Positions 43,560 through 55,599 are shown, counted from the first letter of the stretch. The stretch: 64,000 nucleotides of DNA from Atherix ibis (GCA_958298945.1 CATQJD010000001.1:1963773-2027772), one strand, 5' to 3'. The notes: generated by a model from the letters alone, not told the origin. Numbers and translations are program-made.

Positions 43560-44200
43560 ATGAAACGCCTGAGAGGCGACACAATGAACGATAAAGCACC
43601 AGATCGTTTGATTGCAAATTCGGCAATCATGTATGAACCAACATCGTACGAAGTGGCAATTAGTTCAGAGCAAACTCAACAGTGGAAGCGTGCAATGGAC
43701 GACGAATACAATGCGCTCATTGGAAATCAGACGTGGGAGTTGGTTGAAGCACCGAAAGATCAGAATGTAATCGATAATCGTTGGGTATTTAAAGTCAAGC
43801 AAAACCGAGATGGCACAATCGATCAATACAAGGCGCGTTTAGTAGTTCGTGGCTTTACACAGTAGTATGGTGTGGACTATGAGTAAACGTTTAGTCCGGT
43901 GGCCAGATACACATCGATTCATCTACTTTTATCATTGGCAGCGATGAACACAATGCAATTGAAACAGTTCGACGTAAAAACAGCTTTTTTGTATGGTGAA
44001 CTGAGAGAAAAAGTCTACATGAAGCAGTCAATTGGTCGACAATTATTGCGATCTACGTTGATGATGGTTTAATAGCAACGAATAAAGCGAATGAAATTGA
44101 TGAAATCACCTCATACTGACGAGAAAGTTTCGAGATAAAAGTTTCTGAAGTAAAATATTTTCTTGTTGGGTCAATTCGCATACATAAAGAGGCATATGCG
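43560..44200 (+). pseudogene. copia reverse transcriptase with central deletion
   Basis: The frame at 43506-43865 reads QWKRAMDDEYNALIGNQTWE, DNRWVFKVKQNRDGTIDQYK and ARLVVRGFTQ, the RT fingers. It continues through stops as QFDVKTAFLYGELREKVYMK, with the first palm Asp. The text then jumps to IIAIYVDDGLIATN (about 44040-44080), holding both YVDD residues. The segment normally lying between is missing, so the palm is incomplete. Confidence 0.88.
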
Positions 44201-44952
44201 AAGAAAGTATTGAGTCGTTTCAATATGATGGATTGTAAGCCCGTAGCTGCACCAATGGACTGTAATCAAAATCTCGGCGATTTCGTGAACGACAAGCATT
44301 GTAAAAGTTATCCATATCGACAAGCTGTTGGAAGTTTACTGTACTTGATCATCGGAACAAGACCAGACATAAGCTTCGCTGTTGGTGTCGTAAGCCGCTA
44401 TTTAGATCAGCCGAGTAAAGAACATGTAGAGGCAGTGAAGCGCATCATGAAGTACATAAGGGGCACATTAAGTACAGGCATTCTTTATGAAAGTAACATA
44501 AAATTTGATTTCGTTGGTTATAGTAATGCAGATTATACCGGAGACGCAGAAACAAGGAAGTCAACAAGTGGTTACGTTTTCCACATTGGTTCTGGTGTCA
44601 TTAGTTGGGCATCGATGAGACAAGATTCGACGTCGTTGTCTTCAACAGAATCCGAATATATGGCCGCGTGCCAGGCAACGAAAGAATTCGTTTGGCTTCG
44701 GGGACTTTTGTCTGAGCTTACGATGATCGGGGATTTGAAAGCAAAATTCTACGTTGATAACATGAGCGCGATCAAATTGGTGAAGAATCCCGTATTCCAT
44801 AAGCGGATGAAGCATTTACATATTGGTGTGCAATATCACTATATCAGATAGAAATACGAAGATGGCTATTTCGAATTGATACATATCTGCACAACAGAAC
44901 AAGTGGCAGATATAGTAACTAAGGCAATGAATAAAAATCGTCATAAATATTA
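44201..44952 (+). pseudogene. copia RNase H domain
   Basis: The frame at 44210-44851 contains YRQAVGSLLYLIIGTRPDIS, then YSNADYTGDAETRKSTSGYV, SLSSTESEYMAACQATKEF and FYVDNMSAIKLVKNP. These are the consecutive RNase H motifs of copia, with the Asp, Glu and Asp residues visible. A stop after YHYIR is followed by readable text to NKNRHKY at about 44950, the normal end of the polyprotein. It is the best preserved copia domain here. Confidence 0.92.
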
Positions 44953-45000
44953 ATAATGATGTTTAACGTAATTTTTTTGTTTTGTGACAATGAGTGGAAG

Positions 45001-45225
45001 TATTGAAATATTCATTGTTAAGAAACAAAGAATGTCAACACTTTGGCCAGTGCAGGTTCGTTCTGTCATGTTGAAATGTCAAACAGTCAGTCGAGTTAGA
45101 ACATTCAAGCAAACAACGTATAAATAACACCGCTTCATAAAAGTCAGCATTTTTTAGTCATAAATTGTTTTGTTTTTTTCTAATTTGTCAACATTATTTA
45201 CTGCGTGCATATTGGAAATCCAATT
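45001..45225 (+). repeat. copia 3' LTR
   Basis: 225 bp, starting tattgaaatattcattg directly after gagtggaag, and ending ggaaatccaatt. It aligns with 36616-36837 throughout. The duplication aaact follows at 45226-45230. Confidence 0.92.
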
Positions 45226-45816
45226 AAACTAGTTTAATAGTATACGGGAACCCTGTTTACCAATACCGACTCATGCCGTTTGCACTATGAAATGCTCCGT
45301 AGAGATTTATAATTTGATGGGAGAATTTTGACTCCCATCTCATGTTATAAAGTCGTATTGGCAAATACTTGAAGAGAGCGGGCTTATTGATCAATAGAGA
45401 AAAGAGCAAGTTCTGCCTCAGAGAAACTAAATATTTGGGTTTTATAATTGAAGAAAATGGAATTGACACACACTCTGGAAAATTATCCTCTATAGTAGAG
45501 TATCCTCCTCCCAAAACAATCCGACCAGTCCGAAGATTTATAGAAATGGCTGGATGGTATAGACGATTTATTCCCCGCTGCAATAATCAATACTCTTTTT
45601 TTTAAATAAAAATTCAAAAATTTGTGTGGTCCGAAAAGGCCCATTAGGGTTCGAGGATTTACAAACTAAATTGACTTCTTTAACATTTTGATTACAACAG
45701 ACTTTTCTAAACTTTTCGTCATACAGTATGATGCGAGTCAAAGTGGGAATGAACGTCCAATTGCTTACATATCACAAAAGGTAAACGCGGAACAAAATAC
45801 CTTTCAGTTTTTTTTA
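45226..45816 (+). pseudogene. gypsy RT palm-thumb and RNase H start, right of copia
   Basis: Near 45250-45300 a frame reads YQYRLMPFALCNAP, the conserved gypsy RT motif. After a stop and a gap of RT sequence, 45369-45605 gives REKSKFCLRETKYLGFIIEE, NGIDTHSGKLSSI and MAGWYRRFIPRC, the thumb. Around 45715-45810 the text GNERPIAYISQKVNAEQNTF is the beginning of RNase H. The remainder of the element is absent, and T-rich unrelated DNA follows. Confidence 0.85.
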
Positions 45817-47129
45817 AAGTTTTGTTTTTGTCTTTTTTAAAAACAATAAGTGAACTTATGTTTTATTATTTTTTGATTATTTGCAGTTATGAAACTCCGC
45901 CTTCTTTCGCTCGTACATATAGTTAAGATAATTTTTAAGAATAGTGTAATAGTGAATTAAAATCAGCAATGTTTTGCAAATACTCGTATAATAAAATCTC
46001 GAATCCAAGTTAACTAGGAGGCACATATGTGTATTTTAAAATTCATCAATAATTTTTGATATATTACTTATAGTTAGGTGAGTTTTGAAGTTTTTTTAAA
46101 ATAATTAATATATATATAATAATATATATGTTCGTATATGATTATAATAAAAAATTTAGTGAATGTAAAATATATAATAAAAGTTAAAGTTGAATTTTAA
46201 TTTTATCGCTTAACATAATTGGTGCTCCGAACTATACATTTTTTTATGGTGTAACTTTAAAACCCCATGACCGGAACTTCAAAACGCGATGATCGGAACC
46301 TCAAAAATCGTGAAGCAGAACAATCCACTATTTGGAGGTACGTCACTAATACTACTTCTAATCAACTATAAATCTACTTACTTGTCTGCCGCATCAGAAG
46401 TTATAAATATCTCCTTAGGCTTGTGAAATTAAATGAAGTGAACCGAAACACAATTTGGACGGCATGATCCAGCATTCTTAGTTCTTCTAATAATAACTTT
46501 ATTGGTAACTTTTTTTGGAGATTACGTCAACCATCAAAACAAGCAACAAACATAACAACAAATAAGTAACCAATTTAAGATTAAATAATTTCTTTTTCTT
46601 TCTTTTGATTTTTATTGTTAAAGAGTTCTAATATTATTTATAACTGATGTAAATCCTCTCAGTCAATTCGCGCTGTACCATTTCCTACCCTGTCAAAGAC
46701 CATGTTTGAACCAATTTCCAATTTGGATTTGGGAGTATTATAATTTGTCTGGAATTATTATTCCCTTGAATTTTGACGTGTGTTGGTTGGTGAATTTGTT
46801 TTAAAAAATTATCTTTGAACCTCAAATCTTTTTAACAGTAACTGATGATCCGACATAGAACCAGACGCAAATTAATACTGCAACATTGCAGAAATTACAA
46901 TTTTTCTGGGCAGCAATGCCAAAGGCATGGTTGTAGCAAGCAGAATACCTGTTCGTAATGAATGGTATTTCTTGTCGAAACTAAATATCGTCATCTCATT
47001 TGCATGTTTCCTCAAGAAACAATCAATAATATAATTATTATTATGGACGAAGAATGATAAATTTTATGAACATTTTCTTATAATACAATATTTAACATCA
47101 ACTTTCTACATATGTGTAAATTTTTCACT
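45817..47129. other. AT-rich stretch without a recognised gene
   Basis: No gene. At 46220-46330 the text ggtgctccgaac, then ccccatgaccggaac and gcgatgatcggaac, has a local repeat of tgaccggaacttcaaaa/tgatcggaacctcaaaa 28 bases apart. It could be an LTR-leader border of a lost element. Confidence 0.4.
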
Positions 47130-47225
47130 GGTGGGCTATGGAATGAAAAGGTGAAGATAAAAGGTGGGAGAAAAGCAGGTGGGCTATGGAATGAAAAGGT
47201 CAAGATAAAAGGTGGAAAATGTAAA
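47130..47225 (+). repeat. Two-copy tandem repeat, period 48
   Basis: ggtgggctatggaatgaaaa followed by ggtgaagataaaaggtgg begins at 47130 and again at 47178, with one substitution. Confidence 0.9.
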
Positions 47226-48990
47226 AAATTTTGTAGGAGAAGAAATAAAAACGGGATAGAGATTGATAGATAAATTTATATCGGAAGGAAGCTTGGTGTT
47301 GTTTGTTTCATCCTTGCCATTCCCAAAACCGCCCTTATTACTTCATTGGCTCTTCTTGATGTTGGAAGTGTCTCTTCTTTTAGTACCACGTTTTACCTTA
47401 CCCATCTCAGTGCATGTGGACGATGCGATCTGCAAGGACTCAGGAGGGGGTGAAATAAAAAAATCTAATCGAATTTCATAATGATATAATTTTCTTCACA
47501 ATCTTCATTTTCAGTAAATAAAATGTATTTAAAGAATCCTAACTTCTTTTTTCAGTGAATAAAATGTATTTAAAAAAAATCGAGATCAGCTTTTAATTTG
47601 TTTTATTCCCTAACATTTTTGCTTGTTGTAACATCCGTTAGTTTGTTTTTTTCACATATTCATATTATTCATATGGTGAATCTTAATTATTTTTTTAAAT
47701 CTCGCACAAATATGGGAAATGTTATATTATTATTTATGTATGTACATAAAAATGAAAAGGTTCATAGATAAATATTTCTTCTCTCTATCTGTGTATTCTC
47801 TTTTTCTTTTTTTAAGATGTATCTCTTTACAGAAGCACTGTTATTTTTCCATCTTACAGTTCTGAGGACATATATGCATAATTTACAAACTGATAAAAAA
47901 ATTGCAATTTAAATTTTGCCAAAATTATTCATCAAATATTCAAAACAAATAATATATTAACGTTACTTTAATTATTTTTGTGGCATCATGTTTTTATTGA
48001 ATACGCTTATAGTTAATTTACTCTATCACCAAAGAAAATCTTAGGTTGACTCTGCTTTTTTTCTCAAAAAATTGATTTAGTTTAATAACTCAAAAATTTA
48101 TTTATTGCAAATTAATCTGTACCACGAATTTGTTCCGTTTTTAGTTTGTTTTCTTTTTGTATATCACAATTCTACCGTTTGTTATTTCTTATTTGCTATT
48201 AATACAATTTTTGGTTACTTCATTTTTATTTATCTTATTATTTCTTTAATTGTATTTCTGTAAACGCTTTTAATATACTAATTTTTTTTCCATCTGATTT
48301 ATATTAAGAGCCTATTTCTTTTAAAGTTATTTTATTAGTATTTCGTTTTTTCTACATACCATACATTTTCATTCGTTTAGAAACTCATGCTGCGTGCAGT
48401 CAATCAGCCAGTCATTCTCACACATTCATGCAAATCGTTCTCCAATGCACGTCTCCCATAAAAGAAATTTTGGTTGCTATACGTTCAAGTCAGTATAGTA
48501 CGTATATTTTTTCCTTTTTTCGCACGCCCACAAACACATACACGCATCCACAGTTATATGGTTAGGTGCACGCGCGTCGCTCAAGCCCACTCAAAATGAT
48601 AAAATATTTCCAGTAATTATAAATTTTGATAATCCCCTTTAAGATTATAGAAACAATCGCATATTCAATCAAATCAAATTCAAATAAAAATTACTAACTG
48701 AGTAAGACTAGATGGTGATCTCGTGCACCACCAACTCCGACTTCCCCTTGTTAATTTAATGTTTCTTTGGTCGTTTTTGTTTACCTATTTCCGTTCGGTA
48801 TCTCGTCTGGTCCATTCTTAATATTCCAATCATCTGTTAGAGTTTTCTTTTTCTCTTGTTTACTGGGTCATTATTTTAATTATTTAAATTCATATTATTG
48901 TATTATTATTCGGTTGTTAGGCTTACTTTTTCTCTTACATTTGCTCATAAAAACGATATTTTCTTTCAAAGCCTATAAATCGGCTTGATT
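47226..48990. other. AT-rich stretch with minor repeats and a possible LTR
   Basis: No gene. A short duplication ttcagt(a/g)aataaaatgtatttaaa lies at 47510 and 47553. The block at 48380-48760 is less AT-rich, has a TATA-like cataaaag (48457) and ends near accaccaactccgac, so it could be an old solo LTR. No second copy is in the window. Confidence 0.4.
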
Positions 48991-48994
48991 CTAC

Positions 48995-49100
48995 TTATTT
49001 TAAATAAAATGGTTATATACAAAAGTGACTAGCTTTAACATAGAGAAATAAATAAAATGGTTACATACAAGAATAACTAGCTTTAACTTAAAGAGAAAAT
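48995..49100 (+). repeat. Two-copy tandem repeat, period about 47
   Basis: aaataaaatggtta(t/c)atacaa and the following taactagctttaac occur twice, starting near 49003 and 49050. Confidence 0.85.
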
Positions 49101-50325
49101 TAATATTTGATATTATCACAACTTATTATTATTAACCGAATCCTTGTTAGCACAATATAATTTAGATTTTATTTATTTAATTTTTTATTTTTGCTTTTTG
49201 TTTTGTTTTTGAGTTCTCTTTAATAACCAACTTTTTACATATACAACCACCACGTGTATTTTTTTAAAACGAAGAACCCAGCCACTTTTGATTGCACAGC
49301 ACCAAAATCCAAACGTAAGAGAACGAAAACATACGCCTTTTTTCCTAAACATGCCGCGTTTTAAATTTTCGCCTCTTCTCTCGGTAGCCATTAATCTCGC
49401 TCGGTGAACGAGGCAGCTGATACTGAAATTAATGGATACGCAGATGGTTCTCAGCAAGGAGTTGCCGTTACTGTCAATGTTGAGTGGTACAGGTCGATGA
49501 TAACGAATATGTAGTTTCAATAATCCAGCGCTACCAATCACACAGTCCATACCATAATTGATTTATTATAAGAAAAGTTTAGCGTGTCCATAATTTCAAG
49601 AAATGCAGATGTACAATGGCGTCTAAGAAATGCAGATGTACAATATGTCCATTTCTTATAAACTGTAATTTTTATTATTTTACATATAACTATTCAAATA
49701 CGATAGGTGGTTGATCCCAGTTGTGAGTGTTGATACCCTCGTTAATATTGTTATTTACTTCAGTTATTTACATTTCAATACAGTTTTCGGCAAAATTGTT
49801 TGGTACTTCATTTTTCCGTAGAAGCATCCTCTAATGTGAACGGATTGATATTGTTTTGGATTCTACCTGTTGAATTTTCATTTTGCATGTTTAACTTATC
49901 ATTTTCTGTATCACCGTTTTATAGCGTTATATGATTTGAGCTCTGGATTGCGTTTTCGGATATTTGCTTGAATTTTTGTGTCTTTATTTTTTTTTTTTTA
50001 TTATACCGCATGAATTTTTATTATCAGCCGGTGTCAATGTCACCACAGCATTTAAGCCAATCGTCAAATCGTAATAACATTTACTTCTTTTTTTCTATAT
50101 TATTTTTTCCGTTGTATGGAATTTTCAGTAAAATTTTAAGTTTACTTATGAGACATTCTTGTTTCGCACATTGTGAGAACTATTTGAAAATTTACGTTTT
50201 ATATATTAAATTTCAATCATAATTCGAGCTGAGCATATACGGTAGGTCATCGTTCTGGAAAAGAGGGACTTTCAACATTACAGGAGCGAACGATGTATCA
50301 AGCGTGGTTTTGGGAATTGCACAAA
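49101..50325. other. No recognised gene
   Basis: The minus frame at 49185-49550 (121 residues) shows no motif I know. The region 49310-49560 is less AT-rich, with the small palindrome ctcgctcggtgaacgag (49397-49413). Around 49602-49640 the phrase aagaaatgcagatgtacaat is repeated 25 bases apart. Confidence 0.4.
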
Positions 50326-50329
50326 AGGA

Positions 50330-50395
50330 GTACCGTAATGCCAATACTCCTCCCAATAAAGTTCGTAATGCCAATACTCCTCCCAATATATAAGT
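50330..50395 (+). repeat. Two-copy tandem repeat, period about 31
   Basis: cgtaatgccaatactcctcccaata occurs at about 50334 and again at about 50365. Confidence 0.9.
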
Positions 50396-51760
50396 ATATA
50401 TAAAAAAATATACCATATATAAAAAAGAAAATTGGTTTTTTTTGCAAATTTTTACCTCATTTCTTTTTACTTCAAATATTTACGCTTCCATCTGTTTTTG
50501 ATATTTTAATATCCCATATCCTATGTTCGTTTACATCTGTGGTGTCTCCAATCTAAATAAACTCGTACTATATGGTATGATTTTTTTTGTTATGTTTGGG
50601 TGCAACGGCGATAGTGGCAAGTGATGGAACCTCTCTATAAGCTAGCAATGCTAGCCTGCAAGCATGCCCTACTACTTTCTGGTTTTCTGGATGATATATT
50701 GTAGTTATAATATTAGACTCATGGCTCTAGGACTTCACGTGTGCAATACATGCATTTTTATATTTTTTTTGCTTTACACCACCACCCTATTTGTCAACTG
50801 TAAGGAGGGGTAAAAAAACAGAATAAATGACGCCTAACATGGGCCCGATCCAAGGTTGTGATATCAAAATATTGCACCCTGTGACTTTATGAAGTATATG
50901 TGTCTCATTAACCTCAAGAATACGAGAATTTGCTTCCACTACTGCTAGTTACTCCACTCGATGATGAGGATATTTCAGTAAATAAACGTGGTTGGTATGC
51001 ATGGTTTGAACCATCTTAAGAATACGGGAGATGGCTCTTACTAACTACTGCTCTCGATGATCGACTACTTAAATTTGTTTATCTTGGGTTTTCCAACATT
51101 CTGCAAGCATCCTTATATAGAATCCTATCACTGGACTTGAATAGAAAATATCTAAAAAAGAAAAAACAACATAGAAACAAAAATGCTACATAAACATAAA
51201 TTCATTCGGTAATTCTTTGAAATTAATTTCCTTACTTTATTAATATATTTTGTTTTACAAATTCGTCTCTGGAAAGTGCTTTACCTTAATGTCATAAGTT
51301 AACTTTTTATCATATTACCGTGTATAGCCAGATATAATTCACAGATTTTAGTTCTACCTTTATATTTTATATATTCATTTATAATTCGTATCATTCGCTG
51401 CATAATTATGAAATCGTATTCCGTTCCATCATTATTAATATATATATTAATATCGCGTAATTTCTTCTATCGGATAATTGCTATCGGGTAATTTTTCTTC
51501 ACTAATTTGCTTGTTATTAGTTGGCCTCATTTCCCCCAGTAAATAAGTTACCACAATTTTTTTAACTAGTCATATTCCCTTGACTTCATACCTTATCTAA
51601 ATTTTACTTTTCCTTCACTGTATTTTTATTCGCTAACTACTTTCTTTACACCGGATTTTATTCCCTTAGAAAATGTTCTTATATTTAACTTTTATTGTAA
51701 TATTTGAAATTAGTACAGCGATTGATTATACTTTGATCGCTACCAACAACTGTACCATCG
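50396..51760. other. No recognised gene
   Basis: AT-rich apart from 50590-51060. There a diverged duplication is visible: aatacgagaatttgcttccacta...ctcgatgatgagg near 50920 and aatacgggagatggctcttacta...ctcgatgatcgac near 51010. Confidence 0.4.
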
Positions 51761-51774
51761 ATTATCTATAAGTG

Positions 51775-52420
51775 GAATCGATGTGCGGTATATAAAGGAG
51801 AAGACTGGACCGTGGAAACAAAACTATAGCATACACAGTGTCAATATTCACTATACGAGTATAAGGCATGTTTGATCGAATGGCTTCAAGATAATACCAC
51901 CTGTCCTTTGTGCCGTAAACTAATTATTGTGGAACAATCTCACCAATATCGAGGTACAAAAACCATAGTATAGAATATCCGACTAAGAGACATATAATCC
52001 CAGGAATATTCTTTCCCAGCACCAACATCGCCTCCAGGTAGAGCAGAAGCTTTGACGCCCAAACAGCTGATCCAGAAATCGTTTGGCTAGGAAGACATGT
52101 GATTGGAACTAGTAGATGGTGAACTGCCTCCCTATAGGCTTTTCGATAAATCGCATAAAACCTGTTCAGTGAAGAATATCCTTATTCCAGAACGATAAAC
52201 ACGTTCAGCTAGGGAGAGTGTCTGCGATATTTCTTCAGATACGGGTTACGCCTCAGAGTTCCGGTAGGCTGGAACAATTCCGAAACAGTAACATTTTGCT
52301 TCACGCCAGCCGTCCTCAAACTTGGGATTCAATAAATTACTCCAAAATGCCAACCACCGAAGATACCAGCAGTTATGAAAACACTCAGCCCGCCCATAAA
52401 TAATTAGAAAATTCACTCTA
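51775..52420 (+). pseudogene. Second RING-like Gag N-terminus, more decayed
   Basis: From about 51780 a frame reads RCAVYKGEDWTVETKL, a stop, then CQYSLYEYKACLIEWLQDN and TTCPLCRKLIIVEQS. The final pair CPLC is intact. The first pair has Tyr for its second Cys, and two expected His are Tyr. It lines up with the copy at 34142 (KCMVC.GEE.TPET, then CLAHWLP, then CSIR), so the two are related elements. The following Gag to about 52420 is full of stops, and the frame at 52218-52403 is a fragment of that text without a recognised domain. Confidence 0.65.
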
Positions 52421-53100
52421 ATAGAAGTTGAGACGCTACATATAGTCTCCCCACTTCGCAACCCCTGACTATCTTGAATTAAGAGAGGAAGTAATTGCCG
52501 ATAGTGATAACTACTAGTCTTGAAGGTAGATGAAGATTTTATGTGCATTCCTACACTCCCATGAATGAGATACCCGTTGCTCGAAGATGAGGCTTGGAGG
52601 TTGTAGTATTGTAATATCCTGCTCATAAACGGGATCAGGGCACGCGTCAACCGGATATTCTCCTACAGGGTTTTGTTTAATTTCCAGGTGGTCGCCCATT
52701 CTTCAAATTGTGGGGTATTACAAAAACTGGGTGGATTAAATAAAACTTTTCTCCTGACATCCACGGATTGACATCAAACCTTACATGCATAAAAGTAAAA
52801 AAATTTAACCAAGGCACTTTGACGAGCCTCCAAGACATATATCAGTACATCCAAAACTGTGAATTTCCGCGAGGGACAGGAAGTTTACCGCCAAAATTTC
52901 CAACTATGTAATTTTTTCAAGCAGTTTTGATTAAAACTTGGCATACGGTTTCTAAGTGCCGAATTAGATCTGAAAAGAATATGCAAAATCTACGAGGTAA
53001 GCTTCTGGGCGTCTATCACGCCAAGGATATTAGGCCATAATCCAGAGACATAAGCACCAAAAACGAATCAATCATGCAGAGGTACGTGGCATATCGTGGG
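52421..53100. other. Decayed sequence, unassigned
   Basis: The frames at 52246-52650 and 52514-52699 on the minus strand have no motifs. The sequence is less AT-rich than average, so it may be the rest of the element starting at 51775. Confidence 0.4.
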
Positions 53101-53109
53101 ATTAGGTCT

Positions 53110-53415
53110 GCTGTAAAATTTCTCATGTATTACTTCTTATTAGAGCAATATGTCGAGAAGGAGTCGCCATAGACAAGAGCTCTGCGCATTAGAAAGGCTA
53201 TCTGTCATTTGGAAGCTAAATTGGGCATACATCTGTACTCGTACTCAGGCGATGGCCGAGTGGCTCATCGCATTTATATGCCTTGCTACCAAACCCCTGC
53301 GGGTAAATCTGCAGAAGAACTTGCGTTATTGCGAAGCTTTGGTATTGTGATTCAGTTGAAGTCGGTGTGCAACAAAGTTCGCAATACAAGGCCCGTGGAA
53401 AAGATCAAATGGTGA
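53110..53415 (+). pseudogene. Unidentified reading frame fragment
   Basis: A plus frame reads FLLEQYVEKESP, a stop, then ALRIRKAICHLEAKLGIHLY, SGDGRVAHRIYMPCYQTPA and GKSAEELALLRSFGIVIQL, ending KIKW before a stop at 53415. Over 75 residues without a stop and with a balanced composition suggest a real former coding sequence. I do not recognise the family. It could belong to the Gag or Pol of the RING-type element to its left. Confidence 0.35.
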
Positions 53416-53429
53416 CGTCAGTTGGGAAG

Positions 53430-54457
53430 AGAGATAGTTGGTATGTGAATGGTGGGTATTATGTTCTCTTAGCTATGTAAAATTAATCTTAAAATTAGAT
53501 AAACTAATGCATATGTGATTTTTCTATTATAGGATATAATAATATATATACGAGTATATAAACAAAAATTCAACAAACAAATACCATTTTCGAAATAATA
53601 AAATAATTCTAAGTTATAGTAGATAAAGATAAATAGAAAAATTAGAAAAAGAGCAATTAGTCAAATAATAGCTAAATTATCATTACTTGAAAAAAAAGTA
53701 AATAAATAGCAATATTATTGTATAATTATTACGACAATTATATTAGTTATATTAACAATACGTGATAAAAAAAACTTACTTAAATAATCAATAAGAATTC
53801 ACGAACAAATTTTCTAAAAAGTAAATATTTTATTGTCCGATGACTTATTTTAAATTATATATGGTGTTACCAAAATGATATGAATATCAATATAGATTAA
53901 TATTTTTTATTGTAACAGTAATTTAATGTATTCATAGTTATGGTTTTTAAAAAAAGGGAAAAAAATTTCTAATCGTCTGCAAATAATTATTAGACTTAGA
54001 CATCAAAGAATAAATTTGAGAAGTATAAAATGAATATTTTATGTAAAAGACGAAATTTTTCAATTCCTGCCAAGAGTTTTAAAATAAATTTTACATTAAA
54101 AATAATTTTGTTTTCTTTAATTGGATTTTAACTCTTATATTGAAAGTTATTTTCACAATATCTATTAGACTTATTTTACACTGAACGAATAAATGTATAA
54201 TACCGCCAAAATAGGAAATTTTGTTTAATAGACGTAATAATAATAAGAAAAAAAAGTCAATTGGCTTAATTTAAACTATACAGATATTTAATAAATTAAA
54301 AGCAAATAATTTTTCTTTATGAAAGCAATCAGTATTTTTTTAACCAAGAATGTACCATAAAATTTATAAATCACAGGAAATGTACAAACTGAATTTATTT
54401 ATGTATATATAGTTTCATGTTGTTTACTCCTATTAATTAGTCCCGTGAGTGTTCACA
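53430..54457. other. Very AT-rich stretch without a gene
   Basis: Nothing recognised. Confidence 0.6.
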
Positions 54458-54784
54458 TAAACGGACCAACTGGTCGGCCAACTAGCCAAATTGTATCGTA
54501 CTAGCCAAATTTTATCGTGACAAATAGTCAGGGGCAGTTGCCCGACTATTTTGATGGTTGGTGAGTTGGTTAGAAGGAAATCAAAATATTTTGATTTTTA
54601 TGGGCGGAGTTAATGGTTGGAAGCTGAAGTTGGCTATGTGTGGGCAAGTTGTGACAACCGTATATCAAAAAATCATTTGTTTTTCGGTTTTTGTGTTGAA
54701 CACATCGCAGTGTTCGACAAATGGCTCATAATGAAATTTGGAGAAATTTTTTGAGGAGAGTTTTACCATTGAAGTATTTTTTAC
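54458..54784 (+). repeat. Left long inverted repeat
   Basis: It begins taaacggaccaactggtcgg and ends taccattgaagtatttttt. It carries two near-copies of actagccaaatt(g/t)tatcg and an inserted hairpin gtcaggggcagttgcccgac (54529-54548) that is absent from the right copy. Confidence 0.8.
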
Positions 54785-55599
54785 CATCTGGTATTTTAAC
54801 CAGATAGAGAGGTCTCTGCTAATTAAGGAATTTTATGTGTCCAACTCTCTTAATATGGAATAACAAATCTCATTGAGATACTACAGATGCAAATAAGACC
54901 ACAATTTTGACATCATCCCTATAAGGTTATAGAAAGTTTTAAGATGTTGATAGCGACAACTAAATGTCTCTTTCTTTGTCGTAGCAATTTTGTTCTTTCC
55001 TTCTGGTAAATATTGAACACAATTCCGACGATAACGATCGCTGTATCAAAACTATGAATTTTTCTTTCCAGATACTTTTTTAAAAAAATTAGCTTATGTA
55101 CAAAATTGGCTATTCTATTAGATGCATTTTTATGGAACCAACTAAATAAACTAATTTCAAAAATTTCTAAACATAAAAATAAATATTAATACAATATGGT
55201 TAGAGGCTGTAGAAAAATGAGTGTATTCCAAAAATTCTAAAAACTCTTTAACTTGTTGCCGTTCTTTGTCCGTTTTCCTGTCTATTCAGTTCTTTTTTCC
55301 CTTTACATTGGATCAAAGTAGACAATTAATTTGCATTTGTAAATATTTATCACTTTGCGTAGATAGTGCAGCTCTACTTGATACTTATGATTTGAACATT
55401 ATTTGATTATTCTGCCAAAGGACAAATAAAAATCTTTTTTGAATAATCTGCCAAAGATCAAATAATTTATTGCATATTTTCCATATTTTTTTTTTATTTT
55501 TTTTATTTTTATCTACAACTACAATTTTATTGTAACAAGCAGATTTACATAACATTTTAATTAACAATCTTGTGCATCATGAAGTGGGAGTAAACACCC

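Larger units (their letters stand above)
36616..45225 (+). mobile_element. Ty1/copia retrotransposon, 8.6 kb including a nested LINE
   Basis: The LTRs are 36616-36837 and 45001-45225. Both start tattgaaatat and end ggaaatccaat(a/t). A primer site ggttatgggcccagt follows the first LTR and the purine stretch gagtggaag (44992-45000) precedes the second. The flanking 5-bp target duplication aaact lies at 36611-36615 and 45226-45230. The order Gag, protease, integrase, RT, RNase H is that of copia. A jockey-type LINE is inserted in gag (37558-41589). The LTRs differ at roughly one base in ten to twelve, so the insertion is old. The ends TA... instead of TG... also suggest decay. Confidence 0.93.
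34142..45816 (+). mobile_element. Gypsy element with RING-type Gag, split by a copia insertion
   Basis: The left part (34142-36615) holds a RING-like domain, Gag, protease and the start of RT. The right part (45226-45816) continues the same RT and then RNase H. Between them is a complete copia insertion flanked by the 5-bp duplication aaact. The left part breaks off after the RT words IWQIPLEQASP, and the right part resumes with the next expected RT residues. No LTRs of this gypsy are visible, and integrase is missing on the right. An internal deletion also removes part of RT near 36540. Confidence 0.85.

Noticed and set aside
48380..48760. Possible solo LTR
   Set aside because: It has a TATA-like box and lower AT content, but no second copy, no convincing TG...CA ends and no target duplication. 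Kept only as a remark.
49185..49550. 121-residue minus-strand frame as a host gene
   Set aside because: No recognised domain, no splice-supported neighbours, and basic low-complexity ends. Chance open frame is likelier.
53250..53320. Text gatggccgagtggctcatcg resembling the start of a tRNA-Ser/Leu gene
   Set aside because: The rest does not fold as a tRNA: no matching acceptor strand, no GTTCRA box at the right distance. It reads better as coding sequence.
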